From contig JBAOID010000001.1 in assembly GCA_037045435.1 (NCBI GenBank), forward strand, positions 10,113 to 74,112: a stretch of 64,000 nucleotides of DNA. The letters are read 5' to 3'. Positions 1 to 10,412 of this stretch are shown here, piece after piece (within the stretch, counting starts at the first letter, position 1; each line of letters starts with the position of its first letter). The DNA comes from CBDUEF01 sp018063485 (lineage in GTDB: Bacteria; Pseudomonadota; Alphaproteobacteria; Rhodobacterales; Rhodobacteraceae). The notes beneath the pieces were generated by a model, which saw only the letters and a program-made list of their open reading frames with translations, did no database searches and was not told where the DNA came from. A program made the position numbers and the translations under genes.

Positions 1-603
1 CAATTCGCGATCCGCGATGAGCTGGCTCCCGAGGCGCAAACCCGGCTGGACGCGGTAGCGCGTGATCTGATCGAACGATTTGCCAGTCCAAGTGTCGATC
101 CGACTTTGGGCGCGGCAGATGCGGGGCTCTTCACTGATAACGGTGGAGCATTCACGCCGGACAACGAAACGGGGCTGGCCGGACGGCTTTCATTGAATGC
201 GGCCGCTGATCCGCTGCAAGGCGGCGCCTTGTGGCGATTGCGTGATGGTTTGGCGGCCACTAACCCCGGCACGGTGGGAAATACGGCGCAACTGTCGCGA
301 CTGGCAGATGCCCTTACCGTGCAGCGCAGCCCGGTTTCGGGCGGCTTCATGCCTGGGAATTGCAGTTTTGCAACGCTGACGGCCGACCTCACCTCGGGAG
401 TGGCCACGGCACGGCTGAATGCCGAAGCCGAACACGGCTTTGCCACTGCACGCGCTGATGCGCTGCACAGTGCCGAGTTGCAAGGCGGGGTCGATACCGA
501 TCAGGAAATGCAAAACCTGCTGATGATCGAACAAGCCTATTCCGCAAATGCAAAGGTTATTCAGACCGTGGATGACATGATCAAAACCCTGTTGAGCATC
601 TGA
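1..603 (+). CDS. flgK: Flagellar hook-associated protein 1 FlgK, C-terminal part (5' end outside window)
   Basis: The open frame runs from the first base of the window with no start, so the gene is cut by the window edge. About 200 residues are present. The C-terminus holds the conserved FlgK tail: GVDTDQEMQNLLMIEQAY followed by SANAKVIQTVDDMIKTLL, the amphipathic helix shared by axial flagellar proteins. FlgK joins the hook to the filament as the first hook-filament junction protein and is exported by the flagellar type III apparatus. It is followed by flgL after one base and then by flgI, so it belongs to a flagellar operon. Confidence 0.9.
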   Translation, partial: QFAIRDELAPEAQTRLDAVARDLIERFASPSVDPTLGAADAGLFTDNGGAFTPDNETGLAGRLSLNAAADPLQGGALWRLRDGLAATNPGTVGNTAQLSRLADALTVQRSPVSGGFMPGNCSFATLTADLTSGVATARLNAEAEHGFATARADALHSAELQGGVDTDQEMQNLLMIEQAYSANAKVIQTVDDMIKTLLSI

Positions 604-604
604 T

Positions 605-1609
605 ATGTCCTCATATTCCATTGGCGACTTGTCCCGTTCCTTGTTGTTTCGTCAGCAAAACCTGTCCTTGAAATCAGATGCACAACGGCTTTCGCAAGAG
701 ATGACAACAGGGCGCGCGTCAGATGTCGCGGCACAGACGAGGGGCGATTTGAAACCGCTGTCGAGCATTGAAAACGCTCTGGCGAAGAGCGGCGGCTATG
801 CGACTGTCACCGGTGAGTTGCAACGCAATGCCGCCGCGATGCAGACCGCGCTGTCGTCGGTTTCCAATCTGTCGTCTGATCTGGCCAACTCGCTTTTGGG
901 GGCGGCGACCTCGGCAGTGCCAAGCCAGATTGCAGCCATTGGAGCCGACGCCCGAAACCGGTTTGAGACGGTGGTTTCGTTGCTGAACACCCGGCTAGGG
1001 GACAATTCGCTGTTCGCCGGGGTGGCCAGCAATGGGCCAGCGTTGGCCGATGCCGATACCATGCTCACAGCGCTTCAGGTGGCCACGGCTGGGGCCACCT
1101 CGGCGCAGGATGTGGAAACCACGCTTGATCAATGGTTTGGTCCTTCAGGTGGATTTGAAGCCTTGGGCTATTCGGGTGGTGCCGCACTTTCGCCGATCGG
1201 AATTGCCCCCGGTGAAGTTGCCGCGCACCATGTCACCGCGACGGATCCCGCAATCAGGTCAACGCTGAAAGGTCTGGCGCTGGCGGCGCTGCTGGATCGG
1301 GGCGTTTTAGCGGGCAATGCCACCGGACGGCAGGATCTGGCCAAACGATCGGGCATGGCGCTGATGGGCTCGGCAGATGAGCGGGCCTATCTGCAAGGCC
1401 GTTTGGGCAGGTTTGAGGCCCAGGTATCCGCCGCCGAAACCCGCAATGGGGCCGAGGCGTCGTCTTTGGAAATCGCAAGGGCGAACATGGTTTCAGTCGA
1501 TCCCTTTGAGACAGCATCAAAGCTGGAGGCAGCCCAGACGCGGCTGGAAACGATGTATGCCCTGACCGCGCGGATGTCGCGCTTGAGCCTTGTGGATTTT
1601 TTGAGATGA
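605..1609 (+). CDS. flgL: Flagellar hook-associated protein 3 FlgL (flagellin-like)
   Basis: A 334-residue protein with the flagellin-type N-terminal helix (MSSYSIGDLSRSLLFRQQN, then a run of Q/S/L heptads) and a matching C-terminal helical segment near residues 285-330. These are the parts that form the coiled-coil core of axial proteins. FlgL is the second hook-filament junction protein, between FlgK and the filament. The position directly after flgK and an ATGA overlap with flgI decide between FlgL and flagellin. The start lies two bases after the flgK stop. Confidence 0.85.
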   Translation: MSSYSIGDLSRSLLFRQQNLSLKSDAQRLSQEMTTGRASDVAAQTRGDLKPLSSIENALAKSGGYATVTGELQRNAAAMQTALSSVSNLSSDLANSLLGAATSAVPSQIAAIGADARNRFETVVSLLNTRLGDNSLFAGVASNGPALADADTMLTALQVATAGATSAQDVETTLDQWFGPSGGFEALGYSGGAALSPIGIAPGEVAAHHVTATDPAIRSTLKGLALAALLDRGVLAGNATGRQDLAKRSGMALMGSADERAYLQGRLGRFEAQVSAAETRNGAEASSLEIARANMVSVDPFETASKLEAAQTRLETMYALTARMSRLSLVDFLR

Positions 1610-2706
1610 AACATTGGGTGCTTGCGGCGCTGCTATTCTGCTTGCCGCTTGCGGCGCAGGCCGGGCTGATCAGAATCAAGGATCTGGTCGAGTTTGATGG
1701 TGTTCGTGGCAATGATCTGGTGGGTTATGGTCTGGTTGTGGGGCTGAACGGCACCGGGGATGGGTTACGGAATTCGCCCTTCACCGAAGAAATCATGTCG
1801 AACCTGCTAGAGCGTCTGGGATCGAATGTTACCGGTGAGAATTTTTCACCAAAGAATGTGGCGGCTGTGTTTGTGACCGCCAGTCTGCCGCCTTTTGCGC
1901 GCACCGGGGGCCAGATCGACGTTGCGGTTTCAGCTATTGGGGATGCGAAAAGCCTGCTTGGCGGCACTTTGGTGATGACTCCGCTGAACGGGGCGGACGG
2001 GCAGATCTATGCGGTTGCCCAAGGGGCGATTATCGCGGGAGGGGTTTCGGCGGATGGGCAAGCCGCCAAGGTTGTGCAGGGCGTGCCGACGGCGGGCACA
2101 ATTCCCTCTGGCGGGCGTGTGGAACGCGAGATCGACTTTGATTTCACGCAGTTGAAATCCCTGCGTCTAGCGCTGCGGGTGCCTGATTTCACCACGGCTG
2201 CACGTATTGAGGGGGTAATCAATCGCGAATATGGCACAAGGGTTGCGGAAATGCTCGATTCCGGGACCGTGTTGCTGGACCTGACCGCTACCGGCACCCG
2301 CTCTCCGGCGCATGTGATCAGCCGGATTGAGGGGTTGGGAGTTGAGCCTGAAACGCGGGCGAGAGTTGTGGTTGATCAACGCTCGGGCACCATTGTGATG
2401 GGTGAGGATGTGCGTATCAGCAAAGTCGCTGTCGCACAGGGCAATCTGACCCTTCGGATTGAGGAATCACCAGTGGTGGTGCAGCCAAATCCGTTTTCCG
2501 AGGGTCAGTCGATTGTTGTCCCCCGCAGTTCTGTCGGGATCGACAATGCTCCGGGCACCGGGCTGGCCGAGATCAGGGGTGGCACATCCCTTTCCGAAGT
2601 TGTGGCCGGATTGAATGCCTTGGGGGTGGCTCCACATGACATGATCGACATCTTGAAGAGCATCAATGCGGCGGGGGCGCTACATGCGGAATTTCTGGTG
2701 TACTAG
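1606..2706 (+). CDS. flgI: Flagellar P-ring protein FlgI
   Basis: A 366-residue protein of normal family length. Residues 1-19 form a Sec signal peptide ending AQA before Gly20, followed by the family hallmark RIKDLVEFDGVRGNDLVGYG and GLNGTGD. FlgI polymerises in the periplasm around the rod to make the P ring of the basal body. The ATG overlaps the flgL stop as ATGA, so the two are translationally coupled. The C-terminal stretch with GGTSLSEVVAGLNALG is also typical. No frameshift is seen. In many Rhodobacterales flgI follows flgK-flgL in this order. Confidence 0.95.
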   Translation: MKHWVLAALLFCLPLAAQAGLIRIKDLVEFDGVRGNDLVGYGLVVGLNGTGDGLRNSPFTEEIMSNLLERLGSNVTGENFSPKNVAAVFVTASLPPFARTGGQIDVAVSAIGDAKSLLGGTLVMTPLNGADGQIYAVAQGAIIAGGVSADGQAAKVVQGVPTAGTIPSGGRVEREIDFDFTQLKSLRLALRVPDFTTAARIEGVINREYGTRVAEMLDSGTVLLDLTATGTRSPAHVISRIEGLGVEPETRARVVVDQRSGTIVMGEDVRISKVAVAQGNLTLRIEESPVVVQPNPFSEGQSIVVPRSSVGIDNAPGTGLAEIRGGTSLSEVVAGLNALGVAPHDMIDILKSINAAGALHAEFLVY

Positions 2707-3082
2707 AGTCCGGTGGCATCAGGGGCCCCTTTGCCGGTGTTTCTCACCTCAACTCACATGAGTGGTACCATCCACTGCACCAGTTCTGGACATTTCACCC
2801 TCCCTGCTTGCAAGCTTGCCAAGCAAGACACCCAGGAATCCAGCGGCGATCCGGTTTTTGTTCTCTACCCAGCGCTGAGCCGCTTTAGACTACCGCGCCA
2901 CAACGATTAAACGCGCGATAACAATCGTGTCGTTACGCAATGCCGGGTGCAAATGGGCGATATTCAGCGTTGGGGCGCGGATGATATTTTTCTAGTAATT
3001 TTAGTCCTGCTAATATAACAGCGGGTGCAACGGCACACTGGGAGCTTGGTGGACCGGATCGGTGATTGTTAGGAGGACACTC
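2707..3082 (+). promoter_or_regulatory. Intergenic region with likely promoter and strong RBS of the first ABC operon
   Basis: No convincing gene lies here. A 65-codon frame in the first half has no ribosome site and no family resemblance. The segment around 2981-3020 is unusually AT-rich for this genome and contains TAATAT at 3011-3016, a possible -10 box, with only a weak -35 upstream. A perfect AGGAGG at 3071-3076 sits six bases before the ATG of the substrate-binding protein gene, consistent with high expression of that gene. A short inverted repeat with TGCTTG/CAAGCA arms is near 2806-2826. Confidence 0.4.
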
Positions 3083-4671
3083 ATGAAAAAGTTGATGATG
3101 CTTGGGGCGCTGGCCCTGTCGACCGCTCTGGTCACCCCGATTTACGCCCAAGAGCGCGGTGGCGTGCTGAACTTTGCTCGTTATGACGGCTCGAAATCTG
3201 ATTGATCCCATCTATTCGGACAGGAACCCTGATATCTGGATGATTGGCAGCCTGTTCGACACGCTGCTGCGGACTGGGGCAGATGGTAAAACCCTGGAGC
3301 CGGGTCTCGCGGAGGCTTATACGGTCAGCGAAGACGGCAAGACCATCACCCTGACACTGCGCGAGGGTGTGGTGTTTTCGGATGGCACTCCGATGACCAG
3401 CGCGGATGTGCTTTTCTCGCTGGATCGCGCCCGCAATCCCGATCTTGGCCCGTGGTCTGGATTGCTTGGTTCTGTTGATACCGTAACCGCAGATGGTAAT
3501 GCCATTACGATCACGCTCAAGCAGCCCGATCCGACACTGCCGTCGATCCTTGCGACGTTCAATACCTCGATCGTGTCGAAGGCGGTGTTTGATGCCGCTC
3601 CGGGTGCGACGGATCAGGAAAAATCAACAGCGATTTTCGGTGCCCATACGCCTGGTGTTGGCACTGGCCCCTTCGTGCTGACTGGCTTTGCGCAGGGCGC
3701 GTCGATGGATTTCGCCGCCAACACGCATTACTGGCGTCAGGGCGCGGATGGCAAACCTCTGCCCTATCTGGACGGAGTGCATTTTGAAGTGATCCCCGAC
3801 GATGCGAACTCGCGTGCTTAAACTGCAGGCCGGCGAGATGGATGTTGCGGAATTCATTCCGTTCTCGCGCGTTGAAGAACTCAAGGGCGATCCTAACCTG
3901 AATATGGAGCTGTTTCCGTCCACCCGGATCATCTACTCGCCGATCAACACGCGCGAGAAGCGGGCTGATGGAACGCCAAACCCGTTGGCTGATGTGCGCG
4001 TGCGTCAGGCCCTGAACTATGCCACCGACAAAGACGCGCTGATTGGCCTGGTCTTGCAGGGCGCTGGCAAGGCGATGACCTCGCCGTTGATGGCGGCTGC
4101 CACGCAATTGTCGATCGATATGAGCCCGCTTTACGGCTATGATCTGGAAAAAGCCAAGGCACTGATCGCCGAAGCGGGCCTGCCCGCCGGCACCAAGATC
4201 AGCATGACCATTCTGTCGGGCTCGGCAGATGACAGCACCATCTTTGCGGCGCTTCAGCAGATGTGGGCGCCTCTGGGCATTGATCTGATCGCCGATCAGG
4301 TCGACGGACCGACGCGCGGTGCCAAGAACAAGTCTGGCGAGTTTGACATTCACACCTATGGCTGGGTGAATGATGTCAATGACCCGTCACAGGTTGTCGG
4401 CTGGCTGGGCTACACCCCAACGGCCAATGCCGTTGGCACTGCCTGGAACAATGCGGACTTCAATGCTCTGTTTGAGGCATCAAACAAAGAAATTGATCCT
4501 GCCAAGCGAGCGGATGATTATGCGCAGATGCAGAAAATCTACGCCGAGGCCGCTCCGCTGCTGTTCATGTATGAAACGCCTTTTGCGGTTGCGATTTCCA
4601 AAAAAGTCGAAGGCTATATTCAGACGCCCTTGGGCAACGACGTTTTTGTTGAGGCACAAGTCAAACGCTGA
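3083..4671 (+). CDS. Peptide-type ABC transporter substrate-binding protein (family 5), two frameshifts
   Basis: Periplasmic solute receptor of the SBP_bac_5 (DppA/OppA) family for a peptide or similar importer. The ATG at 3083 follows AGGAGG. A Sec signal peptide MKKLMMLGALALSTALVTP...YAQ is followed by ERGGVLNFARYDGS. The frame then breaks: one extra A in the AAA at 3194-3196 moves NLIDPIYSDRNPD into the next frame. A second shift near 3810, probably one extra base, separates EVIPDDAN from RVLKLQAGEMD. With both corrected the protein is about 529 residues, normal for the family, and all three pieces align with one receptor. Ligand specificity cannot be read from sequence. Probably intact in the organism. 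Confidence 0.85.
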
Positions 4672-4693
4672 TCAGCGTTACCTTGATAACACT

Positions 4694-4721
4694 GATGCGG
4701 GCCGCCTGCATGGCCCGCATC
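4694..4721 (+). promoter_or_regulatory. Intercistronic stem-loop between receptor and permease genes
   Basis: A perfect 10-bp stem, GATGCGGGCC at 4694-4703 and GGCCCGCATC at 4712-4721, closes an 8-base loop. No T-run follows, so it is not a standard terminator. Stem-loops directly after the receptor gene of ABC operons are known to protect the upstream mRNA and raise receptor level over the permease. That role is inferred from position. Confidence 0.6.
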
Positions 4722-4740
4722 TGATCAGTTAGGGCCATAG

Positions 4741-5682
4741 ATGATCAGTCTCCGTTATATCTTTACGCGATTGCTTTGGATGATCCCGACCTTCTTTCTG
4801 GTGATGATCATCATTTTCTTCCTTGTCCGCCTATTGCCGGGGGATCCAGCCATCGCTATCGCAGGCGATAAGGCCTCCAACGCGGAATTGGATGCGATCC
4901 GGCAAAAACTGGGTTTGGACCGCTCACTGGTCACGCAGTTCTGGTTTTTCTTCACGTCGACGCTACAAGGCAATCTCGGCCAGTCGATCTTGTTGAAAAA
5001 GCCCGTTCTCGACGCGATCATGGATCGGTTTCCAGCAACATTGTTTTTGACAATCTACACAGTGCTGATGTCGGTTTGCATCGCCGGGCCTCTGGCTTTT
5101 GTCGCGGCACTGAACCGCAATCGGTGGCCTGATACGCTGATCCGGTCAGTCTTTCAGATTGGCCTTTCCATGCCGGTGTTCTACATCGGCCTGCTGTTGA
5201 TGACATTTCTTGGTGGATATCTGCGTCTTTTTGCTGTGGGTGGCTATGGCAGCAATTGGCAGGAGCATTTTTCCCATTTGTTCCTGCCTGCCTTTACCGT
5301 CGCGCTGTACACGTCCGCGATCATCATGCGGAATTTGCGGTCTTCGGTGATCGAAGTGCTCGACGCCGAATATGTGCAATTCGCGCGTGCCAAAGGCCTG
5401 CCGAGCCAGGTTATTCTGGGGCGTCATGTGTTACGAAATGCGCTGATTTCCACGGTAACATTACTCGGCCTTTCAATCGGCAACCTGATAAGTGGCACTT
5501 TGGTGACAGAGACCGTTTTCGCCGTTCCCGGTGTTGGCCGATTGATGCTGGAGGCGATCTTTGCGCGCGACTATCCCCTGATCCAGGGCCTGACGCTGAC
5601 CTTCGCGGTACTGGTTTCCGTCGTGTTCCTGCTGACCGATATTTTTCAAAGCATGCTAGATCCAAGGATGCGCCTGTCATGA
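4741..5682 (+). CDS. Peptide-type ABC transporter permease (DppB-like)
   Basis: A 313-residue inner-membrane permease of the BPD_transp_1 superfamily. The first membrane helix (residues 9-30) is followed by the periplasmic segment LPGDPAIAIAGDKAS typical of DppB/OppB, then five more helices. The cytoplasmic EAA loop is visible as EYVQFARAKGLPSQVILGRH at about residues 205-224 and contacts the ATPase. It forms the channel together with the next gene, whose ATG overlaps its stop. No frameshift. Confidence 0.92.
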   Translation: MISLRYIFTRLLWMIPTFFLVMIIIFFLVRLLPGDPAIAIAGDKASNAELDAIRQKLGLDRSLVTQFWFFFTSTLQGNLGQSILLKKPVLDAIMDRFPATLFLTIYTVLMSVCIAGPLAFVAALNRNRWPDTLIRSVFQIGLSMPVFYIGLLLMTFLGGYLRLFAVGGYGSNWQEHFSHLFLPAFTVALYTSAIIMRNLRSSVIEVLDAEYVQFARAKGLPSQVILGRHVLRNALISTVTLLGLSIGNLISGTLVTETVFAVPGVGRLMLEAIFARDYPLIQGLTLTFAVLVSVVFLLTDIFQSMLDPRMRLS

Positions 5683-6521
5683 GCACATCGAGTCCCTTTT
5701 CTCGCCGCCTCGTCAAGATGCTGCGCCGGCCCGGAGTGCTTTTGGGGGTGGTCATCCTCTTGGTCTCAACCGTGCTTGCAGTGTTTCCGCAATATCTGTC
5801 GCCATCGGACCCGAATTTTATCGACTACAAGGCAATCCGCCTGCCGCCCTCTCTCAGCCATCCTTTTGGCACTGACACACTTGGGCGCGATTGCCTGTCG
5901 CGGGTGATCTGGGCCTATTCGATCAATATGCAGATGGCGATCCTTGCCACGGTTTTTGCGCTGGTGATCGGGGTGATTGTCGGGGCCTTGGTCGGCTATT
6001 ATCGTGGCATTGCAGATCTGATTTTTGGCCGTGTCGTGGATGCGATCATTACCTTTCCATTTCTGGTGCTGGTGATTGCCATTGTCGCGGTGCTGGGGCC
6101 GGGGCTGATCAACATGTATATCGCGATTACGCTGGTTGGCTGGGTCTATTATGCGCGGCTGATGAGGGCAGAGATCATTGCTCAGATGGGCAATGATTAT
6201 GCGGCCGCCGGGCGGGTGATGGGGTATTCTGACCGGCGCATCATCTTTCGGCATCTGCTGCCCAATGCCATCACACCGGTGCTGGTCTATTGGATGACCG
6301 ATATGGCGCTGGCGATTCTGCTGGGCTCGTCGCTGGGCTATCTGGGTCTTGGTGCCCAGCCGCCGCAGGCCGAATGGGGCGTGTTGATTGCCGAAGGACG
6401 CAACTTTTTGACCACCGCCTGGTGGCTTAGCCTGATGCCCGGCATTGCCATTGTCTTGACCGGGCTTGGCTTTTCGCTGGTTGGCGATGGTTTGGCCGAT
6501 CTTTTGCGACCAAGGCAATGA
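5679..6521 (+). CDS. Peptide-type ABC transporter permease (DppC-like)
   Basis: A 280-residue second permease subunit. The ATG at 5679 overlaps the stop of the DppB-like gene (ATGA) and is preferred over an upstream in-frame start that would run back through that gene. Features include the N-terminal helix, the DppC signature HPFGTDTLGRDCLSRVIW at about residues 61-78, and the EAA loop NDYAAAGRVMGYSDRRIIF. It ends with LVGDGLADLLRPRQ, the usual DppC tail. The stop overlaps the next start. Confidence 0.92.
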   Translation: MSTSSPFSRRLVKMLRRPGVLLGVVILLVSTVLAVFPQYLSPSDPNFIDYKAIRLPPSLSHPFGTDTLGRDCLSRVIWAYSINMQMAILATVFALVIGVIVGALVGYYRGIADLIFGRVVDAIITFPFLVLVIAIVAVLGPGLINMYIAITLVGWVYYARLMRAEIIAQMGNDYAAAGRVMGYSDRRIIFRHLLPNAITPVLVYWMTDMALAILLGSSLGYLGLGAQPPQAEWGVLIAEGRNFLTTAWWLSLMPGIAIVLTGLGFSLVGDGLADLLRPRQ

Positions 6522-7526
6522 GGATTCAGCCGATGCCCCCAGAACCCGCATTGCTTGAGGTGCACAACCTTTGTACCGAGTTCGGCCATGGTGATCATGC
6601 GATCCGCGCCGTTAACAACGTCTCGTTTTCGCTGGCGAAAGGCGAGGTTCTTGGCCTTGTCGGCGAAAGCGGCTCTGGCAAGTCTGTGACGCTGCGCTCG
6701 ATCCTTGGGCTGACCCGTCGCTATGGCAGGCTACAGGGGCAGGTCTTCTGGCAGGGCCAGGATCTGCTCTTGCTTGCCGAGCGGCAGTTTCAGAAAGTGC
6801 GCGGGCGCGACATTGCCATGATCTTTCCAAGAACCGATGACCTCGCTGAATCCGCTGCTGACAGTGGGGGTTCAAATCATGGAATCGCTGAAGGCCCATA
6901 CCGATCTGACGGCGGGTGAGCGCCGCAAACGCGGCATCGAGATGCTGGATCTGGTTGGCATTCCATCGGCATCGTCGCGGCTTGGCGATTATCCGCATCA
7001 ATTTTCGGGCGGGATGCGTCAGCGCGTGATGATCGCAATCGCACTTGCCGCCAAGCCAAAACTGCTTTTGGCGGATGAGCCGACGACGGCGCTGGATGTA
7101 ACGATCCAGGCGCAGATCCTGGAGCTGATCCTGTCGCTGGCAAAGGAGTTGGAGATGGGCGTCGTGCTTGTCACCCATGATCTGGGGGTGGTTGCGCAGA
7201 CCTGCCAGAATGTGGCGGTGATGTATGCGGGGCAGATCATCGAATACGGGGCGGTGCGTCAGGTGCTCAGCGCACCGGCACATCCCTATACCAATGGGCT
7301 GATGCGGTCTGTCCCGGTGAACATTCCGCCAAGGACCCCCTTGTTTTCTATCGCAGGGTCGCCGCCAAGCCTTGCGAATCTGCCGGCCGGTTGCAGCTTT
7401 GCACCGCGTTGCCAGCGAGCCTTGCCAGCCTGCATCGTGGAGCGGCCGCAGATTGCCAACTTTGACAACGGCCGCCAGCTTGCCTGTTTCAATCCCATTC
7501 CGGCAGAACAAGGCGGTGCCGCATGA
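6518..7526 (+). CDS. Peptide-type ABC transporter ATP-binding protein (DppD-like), frameshifted
   Basis: First ATPase subunit of the importer. Walker A is GESGSGKS (about residues 48-55), the signature FSGGMRQR and Walker B LLLADEPTTALD follow. The C-terminus carries the oligopeptide-ATPase extension, HPYTNGLM and the Cys-containing GCSFAPRCQRALPAC. One extra C at 6827-6828 breaks the frame at the Q-loop: IAMIF is followed by out-of-frame QEPMTSLNPLL. Removing it gives about 335 residues, the normal length. The ATG overlaps the preceding stop, and the TGA overlaps the next ATG. Confidence 0.88.
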
Positions 7527-8518
7527 GTCAGCCAGTCCTGCAAATCGAAGACCTGCATCTTTCTTTTCCTTTGGCCCGCGCGCCGCTGGATATGTTGCGC
7601 GGGGTGCCGCGCCGTGAGGTCCGGGCCTTGGGCGGGGTTTCTCTGGAGTTGCGTCAGGGAGAGACGCTGGGCGTGGTCGGGGAATCCGGTTGCGGAAAAT
7701 CGACTTTGGCGCGGGCCATCGTGCGGCTTTACAAGCCGAATCAAGGGCGGATCCTGTTTCACGGTGCAGATATTTTTGCGGATGGGGCGGTGATCAGCCG
7801 CGACTATAATCGTCGCGTCCAGATGATGTTCCAAGACCCCTATTCTTCGCTTAACCCGCGCATGAGCACACAGCAAATTCTGGCCGAGGCGCTCAGCGTA
7901 CACAAGATGCGCCCTGAGGCCGAGATTCCAGCCCGTGTTGCCGAATTGCTGGATCTTGTGCGTCTGCCGCAGGATGCCGCAGACAAATTGCCGCATGAAT
8001 TCTCGGGCGGGCAACGCCAGCGCATTGCCATCGCCCGCGCTCTGGCCGTAGAGCCCGAGGTGCTGATCGCGGATGAGCTGGTGTCGGCGCTGGACGTTTC
8101 GGTGCAGGCGCAGGTGGTCAATCTGCTTCTGGAACTGCAAGATCGGCTGGGGCTGACCATCCTTTTCGTTGCTCATGATCTGCGGCTGGTGCGGCATGTC
8201 TCAAACCGGGTTGCAGTGATCTATCTAGGCCGCATCGTCGAGATTGGCGATTCTGAAACCTTGTTTGCCAACCCGTCACATCCCTATTCCAAAGCCCTGC
8301 TGAGTGCCGCTCCTTCGCTGGACCCAGACGATCGCGGCTCGCCGATCCGTCTGCAAGGCGAGTTGCCATCACCCCTTAATGTCCCGTCAGGCTGCGCGTT
8401 TCACATCCGCTGCCGCTATGCAACCGAACGCTGCAAGGCAGAGATCCCTCAACTGGAATCCTTGCCAGGACGCGGTGAGGTTGCGTGTCACCATGCCAAG
8501 GAACTGATTGATGTCTAA
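7523..8518 (+). CDS. Peptide-type ABC transporter ATP-binding protein (DppF-like)
   Basis: A 331-residue second ATPase with Walker A GESGCGKST, Q-loop FQDPYSSLNPRMS, signature FSGGQRQR and switch histidine in VAHDLRLVRH. Walker B reads LIADELVSALD, with Leu where Pro is usual after DE. This substitution is common in this subfamily and leaves the catalytic Glu. The C-terminal domain GCAFHIRCRYATERC is the family's Cys-containing tail. It pairs with the DppD-like protein to energise peptide import. Overlaps the next gene by a few bases. Confidence 0.92.
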   Translation: MSQPVLQIEDLHLSFPLARAPLDMLRGVPRREVRALGGVSLELRQGETLGVVGESGCGKSTLARAIVRLYKPNQGRILFHGADIFADGAVISRDYNRRVQMMFQDPYSSLNPRMSTQQILAEALSVHKMRPEAEIPARVAELLDLVRLPQDAADKLPHEFSGGQRQRIAIARALAVEPEVLIADELVSALDVSVQAQVVNLLLELQDRLGLTILFVAHDLRLVRHVSNRVAVIYLGRIVEIGDSETLFANPSHPYSKALLSAAPSLDPDDRGSPIRLQGELPSPLNVPSGCAFHIRCRYATERCKAEIPQLESLPGRGEVACHHAKELIDV

Positions 8519-10305
8519 GACCGCAGTTGTAGATTATCCCGCCCGCATCGCGTTGCTGCAAAAGCGAATGAAGGCTCTGGGCCTTGATGGCTATATCGTA
8601 CCTCGTTATGATGCGCATCAGGGCGAATATGTGGCCGACCATGATGCTCGTCTGGCTTGGCTGACGGGTTTTACAGGGTCGGCGGGCATGGCACTGATCA
8701 CTGCCGATCTGGCAGCCATGTTTGTTGATGGCCGCTATACGGTTCAGGTGCGCAATCAATGCCCGCACCCGGTTTTTGAGCACCACCATTTTTTTGATGA
8801 TCCCATTGACCTCTGGCTCGCCAAGCATATGCAGCACGGCCAGAGTATTGGCTTTGACGCAATGTTGCTGCCGCCCAACTGGCACCGTCGCTTTGCAAAA
8901 GCCGCCGAAGCGGCCGGGGCGCAGCTTATCGCTATCGAGCATAACCCTGTCGATGCTATCTGGACCGATCAGCCGCCACCGCCGCTGGGCCGGATCACCG
9001 CCTTTGCGCTGCAATTCGCCGGGCGCAGCTTTACCGAGAAACGGACCGAATTGCTGGATCAGATGCGGGTTCTCGGTGCGCAACACTGTGTGGAAACCCA
9101 GCCCGACAACATCGCCTGGTTTCTCAATGTACGGGGCAATGATGTTGCCTATAACCCGATTCCGCATTCCTTCCTGCTGATCGACAAGGCCGGTGCGACC
9201 AGTTGGTTTGTAGATTCGCGCAAACTTGACAGCGCCCTGCTTAAATCCTTGCCCGAAGGCCTTTCCGTGTATGAGCCCGCAGCATTTCTGCGCAATCTGG
9301 GCGCCGCCGTGAACCCCGGCGACAAGGTGATGCTTGATCCTGATTTTTCGCCTGTGGCAGCCCTGCTTGCCGTCGAGCAGGCGGGTGGCAAGCCACTGGA
9401 GCAGCGCAGTCCGATCACGCTGACAAAGGCGTGTAAAAACCGAACCGAACTGTCGGGCTTGCGCGATTGCCATGTCGAAGACGGGATCGCTTGGGTTCAG
9501 TTCTCCGAATGGCTGGCCAAAACCGTTCCCGAACGTGCAGCCTTGGGCAATCCGGTGTCTGAGCATGAGGCCGAAGAAAAGATGCTGGCGTTCCGGCAGA
9601 TGCGGCCGGGCTTCATCTATGACAGTTTCAACCCGATTTCCGCCGCCGCAGGCAATGCGGCCATGTGTCATTATGCGACATCAGCCACCAGTAACGCTCC
9701 GATTCTGCCACAGTCCCCCTATCTGCTGGACAGCGGCGGCCAGTATGAAACCGGCACCACCGACGCTACACGCAGCTTTGCCTTTGGTCAGCGACCGGAA
9801 GGCTATGATCGTGCCTATACTGCCGTGTTCAAGGCCTTTGTGGCGCTTGCCACCCTGCGCTTTCCCAAGGGCACCCAGGGGCACCACATCGACGCGATCT
9901 GCCGCCGCCCGCTTTGGGATCTGGGAATGGATTATGATCATGGCACCGGCCACGGGATCGGCCATAGTTTATCGGTGCATGAACAACCGCAACGCATTGG
10001 CAAGCCCTACAATCCCGTCGATCTGAAACCGGGCATGGTGATGTCAATCGAACCCGGCCATTATCTGGCCGAGGTCTACGGCATCCGCATCGAAAACCTG
10101 TTTGAGATCGTCGAGGCCGAGGATGGCTATATGGAGTTCAGCCAATCTGACCCTGATCCCGATCCAGACCGAGATGCTACAGGTTCCCATGCTATCGCAA
10201 GCCGAGCGGCTTTGGCTGAACAGTTATCACGCCGAAGTATTCATGATTTGCAGCCAAAGGATTGGTGCAAGCGAATGGCTTGCCCAAGCTTGCGCGCCGA
10301 TTTGA
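8511..10305 (+). CDS. pepP: Xaa-Pro aminopeptidase (M24B), frameshifted near C-terminus
   Basis: Cytoplasmic metallopeptidase removing an N-terminal residue ahead of proline. Creatinase-type N-terminal domains precede a pita-bread catalytic domain with all five metal ligands visible: Asp in LLDSGGQYETGTTDATRSF (two), His in HGTGHGIGHSLS, Glu in SIEPGHY and Glu in IRIENLFEI. ATG 8511 is chosen over TTG 8508. One extra T at 10146 shifts the frame before LTLIPI. The corrected protein ends LAQACAPI, the family tail, at 10305 and is about 597 residues. Between 10240 and 10262 a second pair of compensating indels is likely, because HDLQP reads in the other frame. As last gene of the operon it would process imported peptides. 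Confidence 0.87.
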
Positions 10306-10412
10306 GGGTCAATAGCGTTTGCATTTCCGGTATGCCGCCATCTTGTTCCTTTTGTCGAATGGCTGGGCAACGAGGTTTGAAACCGGTCAGTCGGCGTTGA
10401 GAAACCTTGGTC

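Noticed and set aside
2713..2910. A 65-codon frame after flgI
   Set aside because: No ribosome site, no family resemblance, and biased as random sequence.
5256..5678. N-terminal extension of the DppC-like permease
   Set aside because: It lies wholly in another frame of the DppB-like gene. ATG 5679 overlapping the stop gives the normal family start.
6820..6835. Programmed frameshift in the ATPase gene and in the other broken genes
   Set aside because: The breaks occur in many unrelated genes at different places, without slippery heptamers or conserved signals. Sequencing error is simpler.
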